Position numbers and translations under genes: made by a program
In this document: positions 25,764 to 34,262 of the stretch, piece after piece
How the letters are laid out: each line of letters starts with the position of its first letter
Position numbering within the stretch: position 1 is the first letter of the stretch
Origin: Pseudomonas sp. BCA17
GTDB taxonomy: Bacteria > Pseudomonadota > Gammaproteobacteria > Pseudomonadales > Pseudomonadaceae
Reading direction: 5' to 3'
Length of the DNA stretch: 64,000 bases
NCBI RefSeq assembly: GCF_004519405.1
Contig: NZ_SGWI01000005.1
Location: 124,001 to 188,000 of the forward strand
Notes under the pieces: generated by a model
Told to the model about the DNA's origin: nothing
The model's input: the letters and a program-made list of their open reading frames with translations, nothing else
The model's database searches: none

Positions 25764-27443
25764 TTACGCCGCTTTCGCTTCCAGCTGGCTCAACGAGCGG
25801 TTCAGCGCACTGAATACCGCCTTAAAGCTCGCCGTGGTGATGTTTTCATCAATCCCCACACCGTGCACCGGGCGCTCGCCATTCACACGCAATTCAATGT
25901 AGGCCGCCGCCTTGGCATTGGTACCTGCACCGATAGCATGTTCGTTGTAGTCCATGATCTCCACCTTGATCGGCAGGGAGGCGACCAGGGCTTCCAGGGT
26001 GCCGTAGCCCTTGCCCTGCCAGCGCAGGTTGGTTTCACCTTGGCCTTTGCCGGAGACTTCCACTTCTACCGTACTGTTGCCGTTCTCTTCCTGCAGGCGA
26101 TGGCTGACCAGCGCGTAGGGGGTGTTGGCTTGCAGGTACTCACGCTGCAGCAAGGCATAGATCTGCGGAGCAGTCATCTCCAGGCCCACGCGGTCGGTTT
26201 CAGCCTGAACCACTTGGCTGAACTCGATCTGCATGCGACGCGGCAGGCTGATGTCGTATTCCTGCTCCAGCAGGTAGGTGATGCCGCCTTTGCCCGACTG
26301 GCTGTTCACGCGAATCACCGCTTCGTAGCTGCGGCCGATGTCGGCCGGGTCGATCGGCAGGTACGGCACTTCCCACAGCGCATCGTCTTTTTGCTGGGCG
26401 AAGCCTTTGCGGATCGCGTCCTGGTGAGAGCCGGAGAAGGCGGTGTGCACCAGGTCGCCGACGTACGGGTGGCGTGGATGAACCTGGATCTGGTTGCACT
26501 CCTCGACGACCTTGCGCACGCCATCGATGTCGGAGAAGTCCAGCTGCGGGTCGAGGCCCTGGGTGTACATGTTCAGTGCCACGGTGACCAGGTCGACGTT
26601 GCCGGTACGTTCGCCGTTGCCGAACAGGCAGCCTTCGACACGGTCGGCACCGGCCATCAGGCCCAGCTCGGTGGCGGCAACGCCGGTGCCCCGGTCGTTG
26701 TGGGTGTGCAGGCTGATGATCACGCTGTCACGACGGTTGATATGGCGACCGAACCATTCGATCTGGTCGGCATAGATATTCGGCGTGGCGCATTCAACGG
26801 TGGCCGGCAGGTTGAGGATCATCTTGTGCTCAGGTGTCGGGTTCCACACCTCGATCACCGCGTCACACACTTCCTTGGCGAACTCCAGCTCGGTGGCGCT
26901 GAACGTCTCCGGGGAGTATTCGAAGGTCCACTGGGTTTCAGGCTGCAGGGCGGCGTATTTGACGAACAGCTTGGCGGCGTTGACCGCGATGGCCTTGATG
27001 CCTTCCTTGTCCTGGTTGAACACGATGCGACGGAACGACGGCGACGTGGCGTTGTACAGGTGCACGATGGCTTTCTTGGCGCCGCGCAGGGATTCGAAAG
27101 TCCGTGCAATCAGGTCTTCACGGCCCTGGGTCAGCACCTGGATAGTGGTGTCCTCGGGGATGTGGTTGTCTTCGATCAGGGTGCGTACAAAGTCGAAGTC
27201 GGTTTGCGAAGCTGCCGGGAACGAGGCTTCGATTTCCTTCACGCCGACAGCCACCAGGGTCTTCCAGAAGCGCAGCTTTTTAACCGCGTCCATTGGCTCG
27301 ATCAGCGACTGGTTGCCATCACGCAGGTCGGAACTGCACCAGATCGGCGCGGTGGTGATGGTTTTCGAAGGCCAGGTGCGGTCCGGGATATCGATAGTCG
27401 GGAAGGCGCGGTACTTGGAAGATGGGTCTTTGAGCATGCTCAT
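25764..27443 (-). CDS. leuA: 2-isopropylmalate synthase
   Basis: LeuA condenses acetyl-CoA with 2-ketoisovalerate, the first committed step of leucine synthesis. The 559-residue protein is the long (LeuA type 2) form: the HMGL-like TIM barrel has WCSSDLRDGNQSL near residue 36 and the metal-binding LHTHNDRGTGVA, and the C-terminal regulatory domain binds leucine for feedback control (for example KAAAYIELRVNGERPVHGVGID). AAGGA precedes the ATG. A short upstream ORF at 27531-27608 may regulate it. Confidence 0.96.
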   Translation of the reverse strand: MSMLKDPSSKYRAFPTIDIPDRTWPSKTITTAPIWCSSDLRDGNQSLIEPMDAVKKLRFWKTLVAVGVKEIEASFPAASQTDFDFVRTLIEDNHIPEDTTIQVLTQGREDLIARTFESLRGAKKAIVHLYNATSPSFRRIVFNQDKEGIKAIAVNAAKLFVKYAALQPETQWTFEYSPETFSATELEFAKEVCDAVIEVWNPTPEHKMILNLPATVECATPNIYADQIEWFGRHINRRDSVIISLHTHNDRGTGVAATELGLMAGADRVEGCLFGNGERTGNVDLVTVALNMYTQGLDPQLDFSDIDGVRKVVEECNQIQVHPRHPYVGDLVHTAFSGSHQDAIRKGFAQQKDDALWEVPYLPIDPADIGRSYEAVIRVNSQSGKGGITYLLEQEYDISLPRRMQIEFSQVVQAETDRVGLEMTAPQIYALLQREYLQANTPYALVSHRLQEENGNSTVEVEVSGKGQGETNLRWQGKGYGTLEALVASLPIKVEIMDYNEHAIGAGTNAKAAAYIELRVNGERPVHGVGIDENITTASFKAVFSALNRSLSQLEAKAA

Positions 27444-27530
27444 CAGAAGAATCCTTGTTGTAGGGCCGAGAAGAGGCGGCCTGCCGGAAAGCGTTTATTA
27501 GGGATAAAACCGGGGACGAGGCAGATCGAT

Positions 27531-27608
27531 TCAGCCTGGCAGTCGTGCGCTGACAAGGCACAGGCTGCGGTGCTGGCGGAGCTGAATGAGGGTGTGAGAG
27601 GTTTTCAT
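27531..27608 (-). CDS. Putative leuA leader peptide
   Basis: A 25-codon ORF lies 87 bases upstream of leuA on the same strand. It begins MKTSHTLIQLRQHR and ends LCLVSARLPG, with five leucines. Position and size fit a translated leader controlling leuA by ribosome stalling or attenuation. I see no clear terminator with a U tract between it and leuA, only a weak GGCCG/CGGCC hairpin (27461-27482), so the mechanism is open. It is not proven to be translated. Confidence 0.5.
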   Translation of the reverse strand: MKTSHTLIQLRQHRSLCLVSARLPG

Positions 27609-27729
27609 AAGCTCAACCCTAACCGCCGAGGTGAAAGATGGCAAGCAGTCGAAAAAAATTGAGAGAAGTTCTGCTATTGGCGTAAAAAACGAGATTTTAT
27701 GGTCGTTAAGTGTGTGGTGTCTGGTTTTT

Positions 27730-27757
27730 ATTGCGCGCCCATTGGCAGGCGCGCAAT
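27730..27757. other. GC-rich hairpin downstream of the M23 peptidase gene
   Basis: ATTGCGCGCC pairs with GGCGCGCAAT over an eight-base loop. No T tract follows on the - strand, so termination would be atypical; it may instead protect the 3' end or lie within the leuA promoter region. Confidence 0.4.
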
Positions 27758-27765
27758 CGAGTCTA

Positions 27766-28587
27766 TCAGGGTTGGAACGCGCCGATAAAGATCGCCGGGT
27801 CCACTCGCGCATCATTGAGGCTGACGTTCCAATGCATATGCGGCCCGGTCGCACGGCCTGTAGAGCCGACCTTGCCGACCACCGCGCCGCGTGCCAGTTG
27901 ATCGCCCACTTTCACGTCGATCTTCGACATATGGCAAAACATGCTGATAAAGCCTTGGCCATGGTCGACAAACACGGTGTTGCCGTTGAAGAAGTAGTTG
28001 CCGGTCAGGACCACTTTCCCAGCCGCAGGGGTTTTGATCGGGGTGCCGGCACCGACGGCAAAGTCCAGGCCGGAATGAGGGTTACGCTCCTCGCCATTGA
28101 AGAAGCGGCGCACGCCGAACTTGCTCGACAGCGGTCCGTTCACCGGTTTATCCAGCACCAGGTTGCTCGGCACGTTGGGGCTGAAGGTGCGGTATGCCTT
28201 GATCTGCACCGCCAACTCGCCCTCGATACGCTTGAGTTGCGCCGGATCGGGGTTGACCTGGCTTTTGTTTTTCAAGGTGATGCGTTGTTCCGGGTATTTC
28301 TTGTAACCGACGATAAATGGCAGATTGCGCCCGCCGCTGTTGATGCGCTCGTTTCCCGGTTTAACCGTCAGTGGAATGCCGACAATCGCCAGCCAGTTGT
28401 CCTGCTCCTTGACCACCAGCACCGGTTTGCCCTGATACGTGGCTTTGGGGGCCATCGCCGATGGGCCGAGATCGACCACGGCAACGCCGCCGGGCACCGG
28501 TTTGTTCAAGGTACGGGTGATGTAGCTGTCCGCATGGGCATTAAAGGCAAGGCACAGCAGCATCAACAGGCTGAATAAGCGTGGCAT
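27766..28587 (-). CDS. Periplasmic M23-family (LytM) peptidase
   Basis: The 273-residue protein has a signal peptide (MPRLFSLLMLLCLAFNAHA), an N-terminal beta-rich region and a C-terminal LytM domain with the zinc-binding NPHSGLDFAVGAGTPI and the GPHMHWNV motif, plus the intervening VFVDHGQGFISMFCHM. All key residues for an active zinc endopeptidase are present, so it likely cleaves peptidoglycan cross-links. It starts three bases after the xseA stop and is probably co-transcribed with it. Confidence 0.9.
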   Translation of the reverse strand: MPRLFSLLMLLCLAFNAHADSYITRTLNKPVPGGVAVVDLGPSAMAPKATYQGKPVLVVKEQDNWLAIVGIPLTVKPGNERINSGGRNLPFIVGYKKYPEQRITLKNKSQVNPDPAQLKRIEGELAVQIKAYRTFSPNVPSNLVLDKPVNGPLSSKFGVRRFFNGEERNPHSGLDFAVGAGTPIKTPAAGKVVLTGNYFFNGNTVFVDHGQGFISMFCHMSKIDVKVGDQLARGAVVGKVGSTGRATGPHMHWNVSLNDARVDPAIFIGAFQP

Positions 28588-28590
28588 TGA

Positions 28591-29970
28591 TCAATCCAGT
28601 AACGAAAGAGTGACGGGGGTCAGGTGGTTGTCTTCAACCCGCACCTGCAGTTCGCCTTCACCGAGGCGAGCGGTCAGGCGCTGGCCGGTGTGGGTTTGCG
28701 CGGCGTTGCGGATGGCCTGGCCGCGTTCATCCAGCAGGATGCTATAACCGCGGCCCAGGGTTGCCAGCGGGCTGACCACCTGCAGCGTCTGCACCTGGCT
28801 TTGCAGTTGCAGGCGGCGCGCCTTCAGGCCTTCGCGCATGGCGCGGGGCAGGCGTTCGGCGAGGCTATCCAGGCGTTGGCGCAACAAGGCCAGTTGGCGT
28901 CCGGGATGTTGGCCGGCCAGGCGGGTTTCCAGGCGAATCAGGCGTTCGCGACGGGTATTGAGGCTGCGTTCGAACGCGCGGCGCAGGCGCATGTCCAAGT
29001 CATCCAGGCGCTGGGCTTGCTGGCGCAAACGTTCACCGGGATGGCGCAGGCGGCGTGCCAAACCCTCCAGGCGCAGGCGGTCGTGGCTCAGGCGGTTGCG
29101 CATCAGCATCACCAGGCGGCGATGCAGGTTTTCTACCTGGCGCACCAGATGGCTGGCGTCCGGCGCCAGTAATTCAGCGGCGGCGGAGGGGGTAGGGGCG
29201 CGCACATCGGCCACGAAGTCGCTGATGGACACGTCTGTTTCATGGCCGACCGCGCTGACAATGGGCGTTACACAGGCATCGATTGCGCGGGCTACGGCCT
29301 CCTCGTTGAAGCACCAGAGGTCTTCCAGCGAGCCTCCGCCTCGGGCCAGGATCAATGCGTCAAAACCCCGGGCGTCGGCGAGTTTCAGCGCGCGCACAAT
29401 TTGCGGAATTGCTTCGCGACCTTGCACGGCGGTCGGGATCAGTGTCAGTTCGACGTTTGGTGCCCGGCGGCCGAACACACTGATGATGTCGCGGATCACC
29501 GCGCCGGTCGGCGAGCTGATGATGCCAATGCGTCGAGGGTGGGCCGGCAGCGGCACTTTGCGTTCGGCACTGAACAGGCCCTCGGCACTGAGTTTTTCCT
29601 TCAAGGCATCGAACGCCAGGCGCAGAGCGCCATCGCCGGCAGGCTCAACGGTATCAAGGATCAACTGGTAGTCGCCACGGCCCTCGAACAGCGAGACCTT
29701 GCCACGTACCTTCACCGCCAGGCCGTCCTTCAAGGCTTGGCGCACCCGTGCGGCATTGTTGCGAAACAGCGCGCAACGGACCTGGGCGCCACTGTCCTTG
29801 AGGGTGAAGTACACGTGGCCGGAGGCTGGGCGGGCGAGGTTGGATATCTCGCCTTCAACCCAGATATTGGTGAACACGTCTTCCAGCAACACCCGCGCGC
29901 GGCCGTTGAGCTGGCTGACAGTCAGGACTTCACGGTCCAGGCCCAAACGGGCAAAGGGATCTTTAATCAT
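28591..29970 (-). CDS. xseA: Exodeoxyribonuclease VII large subunit
   Basis: XseA is the catalytic subunit of ExoVII, which degrades single-stranded DNA. The 459-residue protein has the N-terminal OB-fold (VYFTLKDSGAQVRCALFRN), the catalytic domain with GIISSPTGAVIRDI and the GHETDVSISDFVADVRAPTPSAAAE signature, then a long coiled-coil region rich in Arg, Gln and Leu (residues about 270-400) that binds XseB. xseB is not in this window. It begins nine bases after the lysR stop. Confidence 0.95.
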   Translation of the reverse strand: MIKDPFARLGLDREVLTVSQLNGRARVLLEDVFTNIWVEGEISNLARPASGHVYFTLKDSGAQVRCALFRNNAARVRQALKDGLAVKVRGKVSLFEGRGDYQLILDTVEPAGDGALRLAFDALKEKLSAEGLFSAERKVPLPAHPRRIGIISSPTGAVIRDIISVFGRRAPNVELTLIPTAVQGREAIPQIVRALKLADARGFDALILARGGGSLEDLWCFNEEAVARAIDACVTPIVSAVGHETDVSISDFVADVRAPTPSAAAELLAPDASHLVRQVENLHRRLVMLMRNRLSHDRLRLEGLARRLRHPGERLRQQAQRLDDLDMRLRRAFERSLNTRRERLIRLETRLAGQHPGRQLALLRQRLDSLAERLPRAMREGLKARRLQLQSQVQTLQVVSPLATLGRGYSILLDERGQAIRNAAQTHTGQRLTARLGEGELQVRVEDNHLTPVTLSLLD

Positions 29971-29979
29971 GGCGGCAGT

Positions 29980-30870
29980 TTATAGGCATTCGCGCAGGGT
30001 TTGGCAGAATTGCGCCACCAGCGCGTTGGGCGTGTGCGCGCAGGCCAGGGCCACGGTGCTCAAGCAGTCCGGGTCGGCGAGGGGCAAAAAGTGCAGGTTG
30101 GGCGGGGCAATGTCCTGCATGGATTTTGGTAACAAGGCGATACCGAAACCGGCCTGGATCAGTTGCAGCTGGGTGGTCTTGCGCGACATCACTCGCGCCG
30201 CCTTGGGGAAAAATCCCGCGCGCATGCACAGTTCCGCCGACAGATAACTCAGGCCACCACGTTGGGGATGGGGGATCGAGATAAACGCTTCATCCTTGAG
30301 CTGCGCCGATTCAATCGGCCTGTCAGTGCGTGCCAGTGGATGGGTTGGCGGCACCGCCAGCAACAATTGCTCGCTATATAAAGGCTCTATGCATACGCCT
30401 TCACGTTGGCGCAGTGCTGGCAGGCGTAACAGCCCGACGTCCAGGCGACCCTCGGCGATTTCCTCCAGTTGCGCTTCGGAGGAGAGTTTGGCGATATCCA
30501 CCGACACTCCGGGGCAGCGCTCCAGCCAGGTACTGATGCCTTGCAGCAACGGGCCGCTCATCGGCACGGTGCTTGAGTGGCTCAGGCGCAGGGTACCCAG
30601 TTGGCCGTGGCCCACTTGCGTCGCCATCTCGCTGGCCTTGAGCAGCTCACTCAGCAGATTTCGCGCCCGTGGATAGAAGGCTTCACCGGCGGCGGTGAGT
30701 CGCGGCTGGCGTGCGGTGCGCTCGAACAGCGGGGTTTGCAGCTGGGTCTCCAGCGCCTTGATCTGTCGACTCAGGGCCGATTGTGCGACAAACAAGCGTT
30801 CTGCGGCCGCGCTGAAGCTGCCGCTGTCGGCGATTTCGACGAAGTAACGCAACTGGCGGGTAGAGATCAC
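29980..30870 (-). CDS. LysR-family transcriptional regulator
   Basis: The 296-residue protein has an N-terminal winged HTH (ADSGSFSAAAERLFVAQSALSRQIKALE in pieces, residues about 15-42) and a LysR substrate-binding domain. The start is GTG with AAAAGG upstream. It is transcribed away from a TauE/SafE exporter gene, the usual layout for a LysR regulator and its target. An inverted AGATGGC...GCCATCT pair (30887-30893 and 30946-30952) lies in the shared intergenic region. The effector is unknown. Confidence 0.88.
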   Translation of the reverse strand: MISTRQLRYFVEIADSGSFSAAAERLFVAQSALSRQIKALETQLQTPLFERTARQPRLTAAGEAFYPRARNLLSELLKASEMATQVGHGQLGTLRLSHSSTVPMSGPLLQGISTWLERCPGVSVDIAKLSSEAQLEEIAEGRLDVGLLRLPALRQREGVCIEPLYSEQLLLAVPPTHPLARTDRPIESAQLKDEAFISIPHPQRGGLSYLSAELCMRAGFFPKAARVMSRKTTQLQLIQAGFGIALLPKSMQDIAPPNLHFLPLADPDCLSTVALACAHTPNALVAQFCQTLRECL

Positions 30871-30969
30871 GCGTCATGCCTTTTCGAGATGGCTGGAGAG
30901 CGTTGAAGATATTAGTCGCATCCCTCGCCCGTGGCTAAAGTGATGGCCATCTTTTCAAGGAATAAGCCC

Positions 30970-31737
30970 ATGAGCCCGGTTGAGCTGATGAGTCAGTGGT
31001 CGTTTGGCGGTATGGAGTGGCTGGTGATCGGCCTGGGCGTGGCCGTGGCCTATATCGTCTTTGGTATTGCCGGCTTTGGTACGGCATTGGTGGCGGGGCC
31101 GATCCTGATTATGTTCATGCCGCTGTCGAAGATCATCCCGCTGCTGGTGTTGCTGGACTTCGTCGCCGCATTTGGCAATCTGCTGCAGTCGCGGCGTGAC
31201 GTGAATAAGCCTGAGCTATTGCGTTTGCTGCCGTGCATGGCGGTGGGATGCACACTCGGTGTGGTGTTTTTGCTCAATCTGCATTCGGATCTGTTGTTGC
31301 TGTTGATGGGGCTGTTTATCAGTGCCTATGCGATTTACAGCCTGGCGGTAAAGGCGCGGCCGACGCAACTGGCGGCGGGCTGGTCGATTCCCATGCGCAC
31401 CGTTGGCGGCTTGTTTGGCGCATTGTTCGGCAGTGGTGGCTTTTTATACGCGATGTACTTGAACAGTCGGTTGCCCAAGGACGCTGCTCGCGCTACGCAA
31501 AGCGCGTTGATCAGTTGCAGCACGGTGGTGCGCCTGAGCCTGTTCCTGATCGCCGGGGTGTATGCCGACTTGCCGTTGTTGATGCTAGCGCTGTGCCTGT
31601 TGCCGGCAATGGCCCTCGGGCTGTGGTGTGGGCGCAGACTGACGATGCGCATGTCCCGTGAAGCCTTTGTGCGATTGGTGACGTGGCTGGTGCTGGCCAG
31701 CGGCATTGCGTTGATCGGGCGGTATCTGAGCACTTGA
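30970..31737 (+). CDS. TauE/SafE family membrane exporter
   Basis: The 255-residue product has about eight hydrophobic segments and the half-repeat motif GIAGFGTALVAGPILIMF near its N-terminus, with a matching second half (VGGLFGALFGSGGFLYAMYLN). The family moves sulfite, sulfoacetate or other organic anions. AAGGA lies eight bases ahead of the ATG at 30970; ATGs upstream lack a good site. The divergent LysR gene suggests inducible export of a small acid, but the substrate cannot be read from sequence. Confidence 0.85.
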   Translation: MSPVELMSQWSFGGMEWLVIGLGVAVAYIVFGIAGFGTALVAGPILIMFMPLSKIIPLLVLLDFVAAFGNLLQSRRDVNKPELLRLLPCMAVGCTLGVVFLLNLHSDLLLLLMGLFISAYAIYSLAVKARPTQLAAGWSIPMRTVGGLFGALFGSGGFLYAMYLNSRLPKDAARATQSALISCSTVVRLSLFLIAGVYADLPLLMLALCLLPAMALGLWCGRRLTMRMSREAFVRLVTWLVLASGIALIGRYLST

Positions 31738-31778
31738 CCTGATTTCTTCAGGGATTAAGCTGCCAGCCTTCAGGGCCT

Positions 31779-31849
31779 CTTCGCGAGCAAGCCTGCCGCC
31801 ACATTTGATTTGTGAAGACTTCAAATGTGGGGGCGTGCTGCTCGCGAAG
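31779..31849. repeat. REPIN downstream of the TauE-like gene
   Basis: Inverted arms CTTCGCGAGCAAGCCTGCCG and CGTGCTGCTCGCGAAG enclose a perfect inner hairpin, ACATTTGA/TCAAATGT. Confidence 0.75.
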
Positions 31850-31877
31850 GCGTCAGACGGCACACCGCAGGACTCTC

Positions 31878-32426
31878 ATGAACTCCCAAAGCATCCTTGT
31901 CCCGAAAATCTCCACCTTGCCCGTCCACGAACCCCGCGCTCGGGCGATCGTGCGCTGGCTGGTGCGCAAGAACATCATCAAGGAAGAGCTGACCACCTGC
32001 GGCCGCACCGGCAACCGCATGGCCTACGCGCTTGCAGATGGCGCCCGGGCCGTGGTGCTGCATCCCGAGGCGCTGCCGTTCAACGAGCCGGTCAACGGCC
32101 TGGAGATCATCTACAAGCGTTGCATCTATACGCCGGCCAAGGGCTTTCTCGAAGAAGCCGGGTGCCCGGAATGCCTCAAGGAAGTCGGCGAAGCGCTGTT
32201 TGAAAGCCTGGAAGACTGGATGCCTGGCCACACTGACAACTTCACCTGCCCGCTGTGTGGGCATGAAGATGACATCAACGGTTTTCTGTTCCTGCAGGAA
32301 TGCGGGTTTTCCAACCTGGGATTCATTTTCAACAATTGGGCGGAGGCCGGGTTCAAGCAGAGCTTTATCGACGAATTTGCCGATTGGTTGGACCAGAAGA
32401 TGAGCTGGGTCAAAGTCGAACTGTAG
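31878..32426 (+). CDS. Conserved protein of unknown function with CPEC and CPLC motifs
   Basis: The 182-residue protein has two CxxC pairs, CPEC (near residue 96) and CPLCGHEDD (near 125), which suggests a zinc knuckle. The C-terminus is rich in aromatic and acidic residues (FNNWAEAGFKQSFIDEFADWL). I recognise it as a protein conserved in Pseudomonas, but do not know its function; no transporter ATPase motifs (Walker A/B) are present. It lies between two REPINs with no obvious operon partner. The start is an ATG preceded only by a weak ribosome site (GGACTCTC). Confidence 0.75.
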   Translation: MNSQSILVPKISTLPVHEPRARAIVRWLVRKNIIKEELTTCGRTGNRMAYALADGARAVVLHPEALPFNEPVNGLEIIYKRCIYTPAKGFLEEAGCPECLKEVGEALFESLEDWMPGHTDNFTCPLCGHEDDINGFLFLQECGFSNLGFIFNNWAEAGFKQSFIDEFADWLDQKMSWVKVEL

Positions 32427-32443
32427 GCTTGTAACCCGACCCC

Positions 32444-32544
32444 TGTGGGAGCGAGCTTGCTCGCGAAAATCGCCAACGATAAACCGGGCTGTCCGGTTTG
32501 AACGTGGTGCCCTGGCGTTCTTCGTGAGCAAGCTCGCTCCTGCA
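32444..32544. repeat. REPIN upstream of guaB
   Basis: TGTGGGAGCGAGCTTGCTCG and CGTGAGCAAGCTCGCTCCTG form an inverted pair across about 55 bases. Confidence 0.78.
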
Positions 32545-32601
32545 GAAAAGCGCCAGGTTTTACCCATCTATCAGTATTACCAAGTTTGTCAGAGTTTTAC
32601 A

Positions 32602-32638
32602 TTGAGCCCGGCAGGGTGCGTGTATATAATGGCGCGCT
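32602..32638 (+). promoter_or_regulatory. guaB promoter candidate
   Basis: A perfect -10 hexamer TATAAT lies at 32623-32628, with TTGAGC at 32602-32607 as the best -35 (15-base spacing, so weak). The bases after the -10 are GGCGCGC, a GC-rich discriminator typical of stringently controlled promoters, as known for guaB in enterobacteria. Confidence 0.55.
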
Positions 32639-32666
32639 TCCATTTTCCCGCTCGGGAGCCCCCGCG

Positions 32667-34136
32667 ATGCTGCGTATCAGCCAAGAAGCTCTGACATTCG
32701 ACGACATTCTCCTAGTGCCTGGTTATTCCGAGGTGCTTCCTAACGAAGTCAGTCTCAAGACCCGCCTAACCCGTGGCATCGAGCTGAATATTCCTCTGAT
32801 TTCCGCTGCCATGGACACCGTCACTGAAGCCCGTCTGGCCATCGCCATGGCTCAGGAAGGCGGCATTGGCATCATCCACAAGAACATGACCATCGAGCAG
32901 CAAGCTGCCGAAGTGCGCAAGGTCAAGCGTTACGAAGCCGGTGTGGTGAAGGATCCAATCACCATCGAAGCCGACGCCACCGTGCGTGACTTGTTCGATC
33001 TGACTCGCCTGCACAACATCTCCGGTGTTCCGGTGCTGCACGATGGCGACCTGGTCGGTATCGTCACTTCCCGTGACGTGCGTTTCGAAAACCGCCTTGA
33101 AGTCACCGTCCGCGAAGTGATGACGCCTAAAGAGCGTCTGGTCACGGTCAAGGAAGGCGCCGACAAGAACGATGTGCGCGAACTGCTGCACAAGCACCGC
33201 ATCGAGCGCGTGCTGATCGTCGACGACAAATTCACCCTCAAAGGCATGATGACCGTCAACGACATCGAAAAAGCCAAGGCTTACCCGCTGGCCAGCAAGG
33301 ATGACCAAGGTCGTCTGCGCGTCGGCGCCGCCGTCGGTACCGGTAAAGACACCGGCGACCGCGTTTCGGCCCTGGTTGCTGCCGGTGTTGACGTGGTGGT
33401 GGTCGACACGGCCCACGGTCACTCCAAAGGCGTGATCGACCGTGTGCGTTGGGTCAAGGAGAACTTCCCTGACGTGCAGGTGATCGGTGGCAACATCGCT
33501 ACCGGCGCAGCCGCCAAGGCCCTGGCCGAAGCCGGCGCCGACGCCGTCAAGGTCGGTATCGGCCCTGGCTCGATCTGCACCACCCGTATCGTCGCCGGTG
33601 TCGGCGTGCCGCAAATCAGCGCCATCGCCAACGTCGCCGCTGCCCTTGAAGGCACTGGTGTGCCGTTGATCGCCGACGGCGGCATCCGTTTCTCCGGTGA
33701 CCTGTCCAAGGCCATCGTTGCCGGTGCCTCCTGCGTGATGATGGGCTCGATGTTCGCCGGTACCGAAGAAGCACCGGGTGAGGTTGAGCTGTTCCAGGGG
33801 CGTTCGTACAAGGCTTACCGTGGCATGGGTTCGCTGGGCGCCATGTCCCAGGCACAAGGTTCTTCCGACCGTTACTTCCAGGACTCCTCGGCAGGTGCCG
33901 AGAAGCTCGTACCGGAAGGTATCGAAGGCCGTGTGCCGTACAAAGGCCCTCTGAGCGCCATCATCCATCAGTTGATGGGTGGCCTGCGTTCCTCGATGGG
34001 CTATACCGGTAGCGCCAACATCGAAGAAATGCGCACCAAGCCGGAGTTCGTACGGATCACCGGCGCCGGCATGGCTGAATCCCATGTCCACGACGTGCAG
34101 ATCACCAAGGAAGCGCCAAACTACCGGGTCGGCTGA
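32667..34136 (+). CDS. guaB: IMP dehydrogenase
   Basis: GuaB oxidises IMP to XMP, the rate-limiting step of GMP synthesis. The 489-residue TIM-barrel enzyme has the catalytic C304 in GIGPGSICTTRIVAGVG, the flap region around GMGSLGAMSQAQGSSDRYFQ, and two CBS domains inserted at about residues 93-205 (IVTSRDVRFENRLEVTVREV). The ATG at 32667 yields MLRISQEALTFDDILLVPGY, the family start. guaA follows and completes GMP synthesis. Confidence 0.97.
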   Translation: MLRISQEALTFDDILLVPGYSEVLPNEVSLKTRLTRGIELNIPLISAAMDTVTEARLAIAMAQEGGIGIIHKNMTIEQQAAEVRKVKRYEAGVVKDPITIEADATVRDLFDLTRLHNISGVPVLHDGDLVGIVTSRDVRFENRLEVTVREVMTPKERLVTVKEGADKNDVRELLHKHRIERVLIVDDKFTLKGMMTVNDIEKAKAYPLASKDDQGRLRVGAAVGTGKDTGDRVSALVAAGVDVVVVDTAHGHSKGVIDRVRWVKENFPDVQVIGGNIATGAAAKALAEAGADAVKVGIGPGSICTTRIVAGVGVPQISAIANVAAALEGTGVPLIADGGIRFSGDLSKAIVAGASCVMMGSMFAGTEEAPGEVELFQGRSYKAYRGMGSLGAMSQAQGSSDRYFQDSSAGAEKLVPEGIEGRVPYKGPLSAIIHQLMGGLRSSMGYTGSANIEEMRTKPEFVRITGAGMAESHVHDVQITKEAPNYRVG

Positions 34137-34144
34137 TGCCGACA

Positions 34145-34248
34145 GCTATAAGCCTCAAGTTATAAGCTGCAAGCGGGGCTGTATTCGTACAGCTACCGCG
34201 CGGCTTCCGATTACTTGCAGCTTGCAGCTTGAAGCTTGCAACTGCTCT
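34145..34248. repeat. CTTGCAG-type repeat element between guaB and guaA
   Basis: The segment has AGCTGCAAG near its left end and ACTTGCAGCTTGCAGCTT, GAAGCTTGCA near its right end, partly inverted around CAGCTACCGCGCGGCTTCC. The units match those near 23.67 kb. Confidence 0.6.
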
Positions 34249-34262
34249 TCAGAGTTTCTCTC

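Noticed and set aside
25620..27662. Open frame of 680 codons opposite leuA
   Set aside because: It is the antisense of leuA, which has full family motifs; GC-rich third positions keep the opposite frame open. Its translation is rich in His, Gln and Val with no recognisable domain.
27730..27757. Terminator of the M23 peptidase gene
   Set aside because: The stem is strong, but the base tract after it on the - strand is A-rich instead of T-rich, so it was listed only as a hairpin.
27444..27760. T-box or leucine riboswitch upstream of leuA
   Set aside because: No T-box sequence or antiterminator/terminator pair with a U tract is visible, and T-boxes are not expected in pseudomonads.
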